A DNA stretch of 12,243 nt from Baffinella frigidus. Taxonomy: Eukaryota; Cryptophyceae; Cryptomonadales; Baffinellaceae. The first letter of the stretch is position 1. Each line of letters begins with the position of its first letter. The notes beneath the pieces are model-generated. The model was not told where the DNA came from and ran no database searches. It saw only the letters and a list, made by a program, of their open reading frames with translations. Shown piece by piece: positions 11,357 to 12,243 of the stretch. The DNA lies in NCBI GenBank assembly GCA_026770585.1, contig MU646309.1:1106986-1119228 (forward strand), written 5' to 3'. The position numbers were made by a program, and so were the translations under genes.

Positions 11357-12243
11357 GGGCAGCAGATTGAAAATTATCACAGCTTTAGGCTTCCAGAGGG
11401 GGGGGCGATTTACTAATTATATACGCTGTGTGGGTATCCCGCTCGGAACAGTACGGAGGACCATCTCAAGTCAATAATTGGATTTTTCCCAAGAAACACG
11501 CCGAACGTCAGCAATTGTTGGTCACGTTACACCGGATATCCGGTGCTGCGGTTCCTCGTAGTGTCCCGAGGTTCAGGCTCTCAGGGCACCTAGGCAGTAA
11601 TGAATCTACACTCTCACCCGCTGAGTGTACTACGACTGGCTTCGACTGGATTCTATTAGGTGCCTAACTCTGATTTCACAGGCTCCTAGCTTTCATTTCA
11701 TAGGCTCCTAACTCTGATTTCATAGGTTGCGAGCCTCCCCTGGGCGACCGTTGACAGATGACTGCTTTTGGAAGGGGTCCACGCTCCTAGGACTAGCCCT
11801 AACGTAGGACCCTAGGGGCAGTGCATGCTCTTATTCGCGAGTAACTCCGGTGCTGCGGTCGGGCTGTGTGGGCATCACGCCGAAAGTGGCCAGAATTGGA
11901 GCCCTTGTTCATGTCTTCATGTCGATGTGTGGCCGACAGATGCGAAAACCGCTCTATCTAGGCTCTAAGGGCGCGTAGGCAGTAAGTTTATGGGCCTAGA
12001 TTCTCACACGTTGGCTGATGACTGCTTTTGGCAGGGTTCACACCTGGGCAACAGATAGAAAAAGACCACAGCTTTAGGCTTCCCCGGGGGGGGGTCATTT
12101 AACTAATTAAATACGGTGTTTTACTAATTATGTACTGATTTACTAATTATATGCGGTACTGTTTTTGGCAGGGGTTCACGCTCAACAGTATGAACATGCG
12201 GGACGCTGAGACGGGGAAGGTGGCTCACCCTCTCTCTCCCCCC
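11357..12243. other. No gene recognised; short-repeat DNA
   Basis: Contains a direct repeat of ATTATCACAGCTTTAGGCTT-type sequence (about 11370-11425 and 12058-12118), TTTACTAATTATATACG repeats, and repeated GACTGCTTTTGGCAGGGGTTCAC segments (near 11760, 12021 and 12163). The 79-codon plus-strand ORF at 11428 has no supporting feature. Confidence 0.6.
11658..11723. repeat. 22-bp tandem repeat
   Basis: Three copies of AGGCTCCTAACTCTGATTTC plus two bases. Confidence 0.9.

Overview
This looks like nuclear DNA of a eukaryote, most likely a microalga. There is no prokaryote-style gene packing. Degenerate TTTAGGG-type telomere-like arrays occur throughout, many short inverted-repeat (MITE-like) elements are present, and one gene is broken into short GT-AG exons. 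The TTTAGGG motif fits green algae and plants, and also some other algal groups. A prasinophyte-like green alga is only a guess.

Positions about 8861 down to 1087, minus strand: I reconstruct nine exons of one gene. All nine junctions are GT..AG and reading phase is kept across every junction (806+51+70+126+108+65+133+102+93 nt = 518 codons). The 3' end lies beyond the left edge. Exon 1 is a long low-complexity N-terminus with a short hydrophobic stretch, six N-x-T sequons and a loose ~15-residue repeat. Exons 6 to 9 encode a P-loop kinase core: Walker A GAMGAGKS, then VDPD, then WVDGSLRD, then a hydrophobic strand. This order resembles the zeta-toxin/UDP-sugar-kinase-like fold, members of which occur in eukaryotes with unknown roles. 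Exons 2 and 4 have the weakest boundaries.

The most unusual feature is that at least four exons (5, 7, 8, 9) are accompanied by partial 'echo' copies in the neighbouring introns, in the same orientation and order. Upstream echoes hold the exon's 5' part, often with an acceptor. Downstream echoes hold the 3' part with a donor. Most base differences are synonymous. At exon 7 the echo is disrupted by a 150-bp hairpin element exactly at its acceptor.

The introns are packed with repeats: seven copies or fragments of a CCACACAG-ended ~160-bp element, several other foldback families, microsatellites, a 33-bp tandem repeat and telomere-like arrays. The larger arrays mostly abut splice sites.

Positions 1 to 975 hold a 17-bp tandem repeat, foldback elements and no gene I can recognise, although the next exon of the gene may be there. 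Positions 8862 to 12243 hold no convincing gene: 8862-9740 is featureless apart from small repeats, 9743-10480 has a cluster of related inverted-repeat elements, 10514-11356 has second copies of families seen inside the introns, and 11357-12243 is short-repeat DNA.
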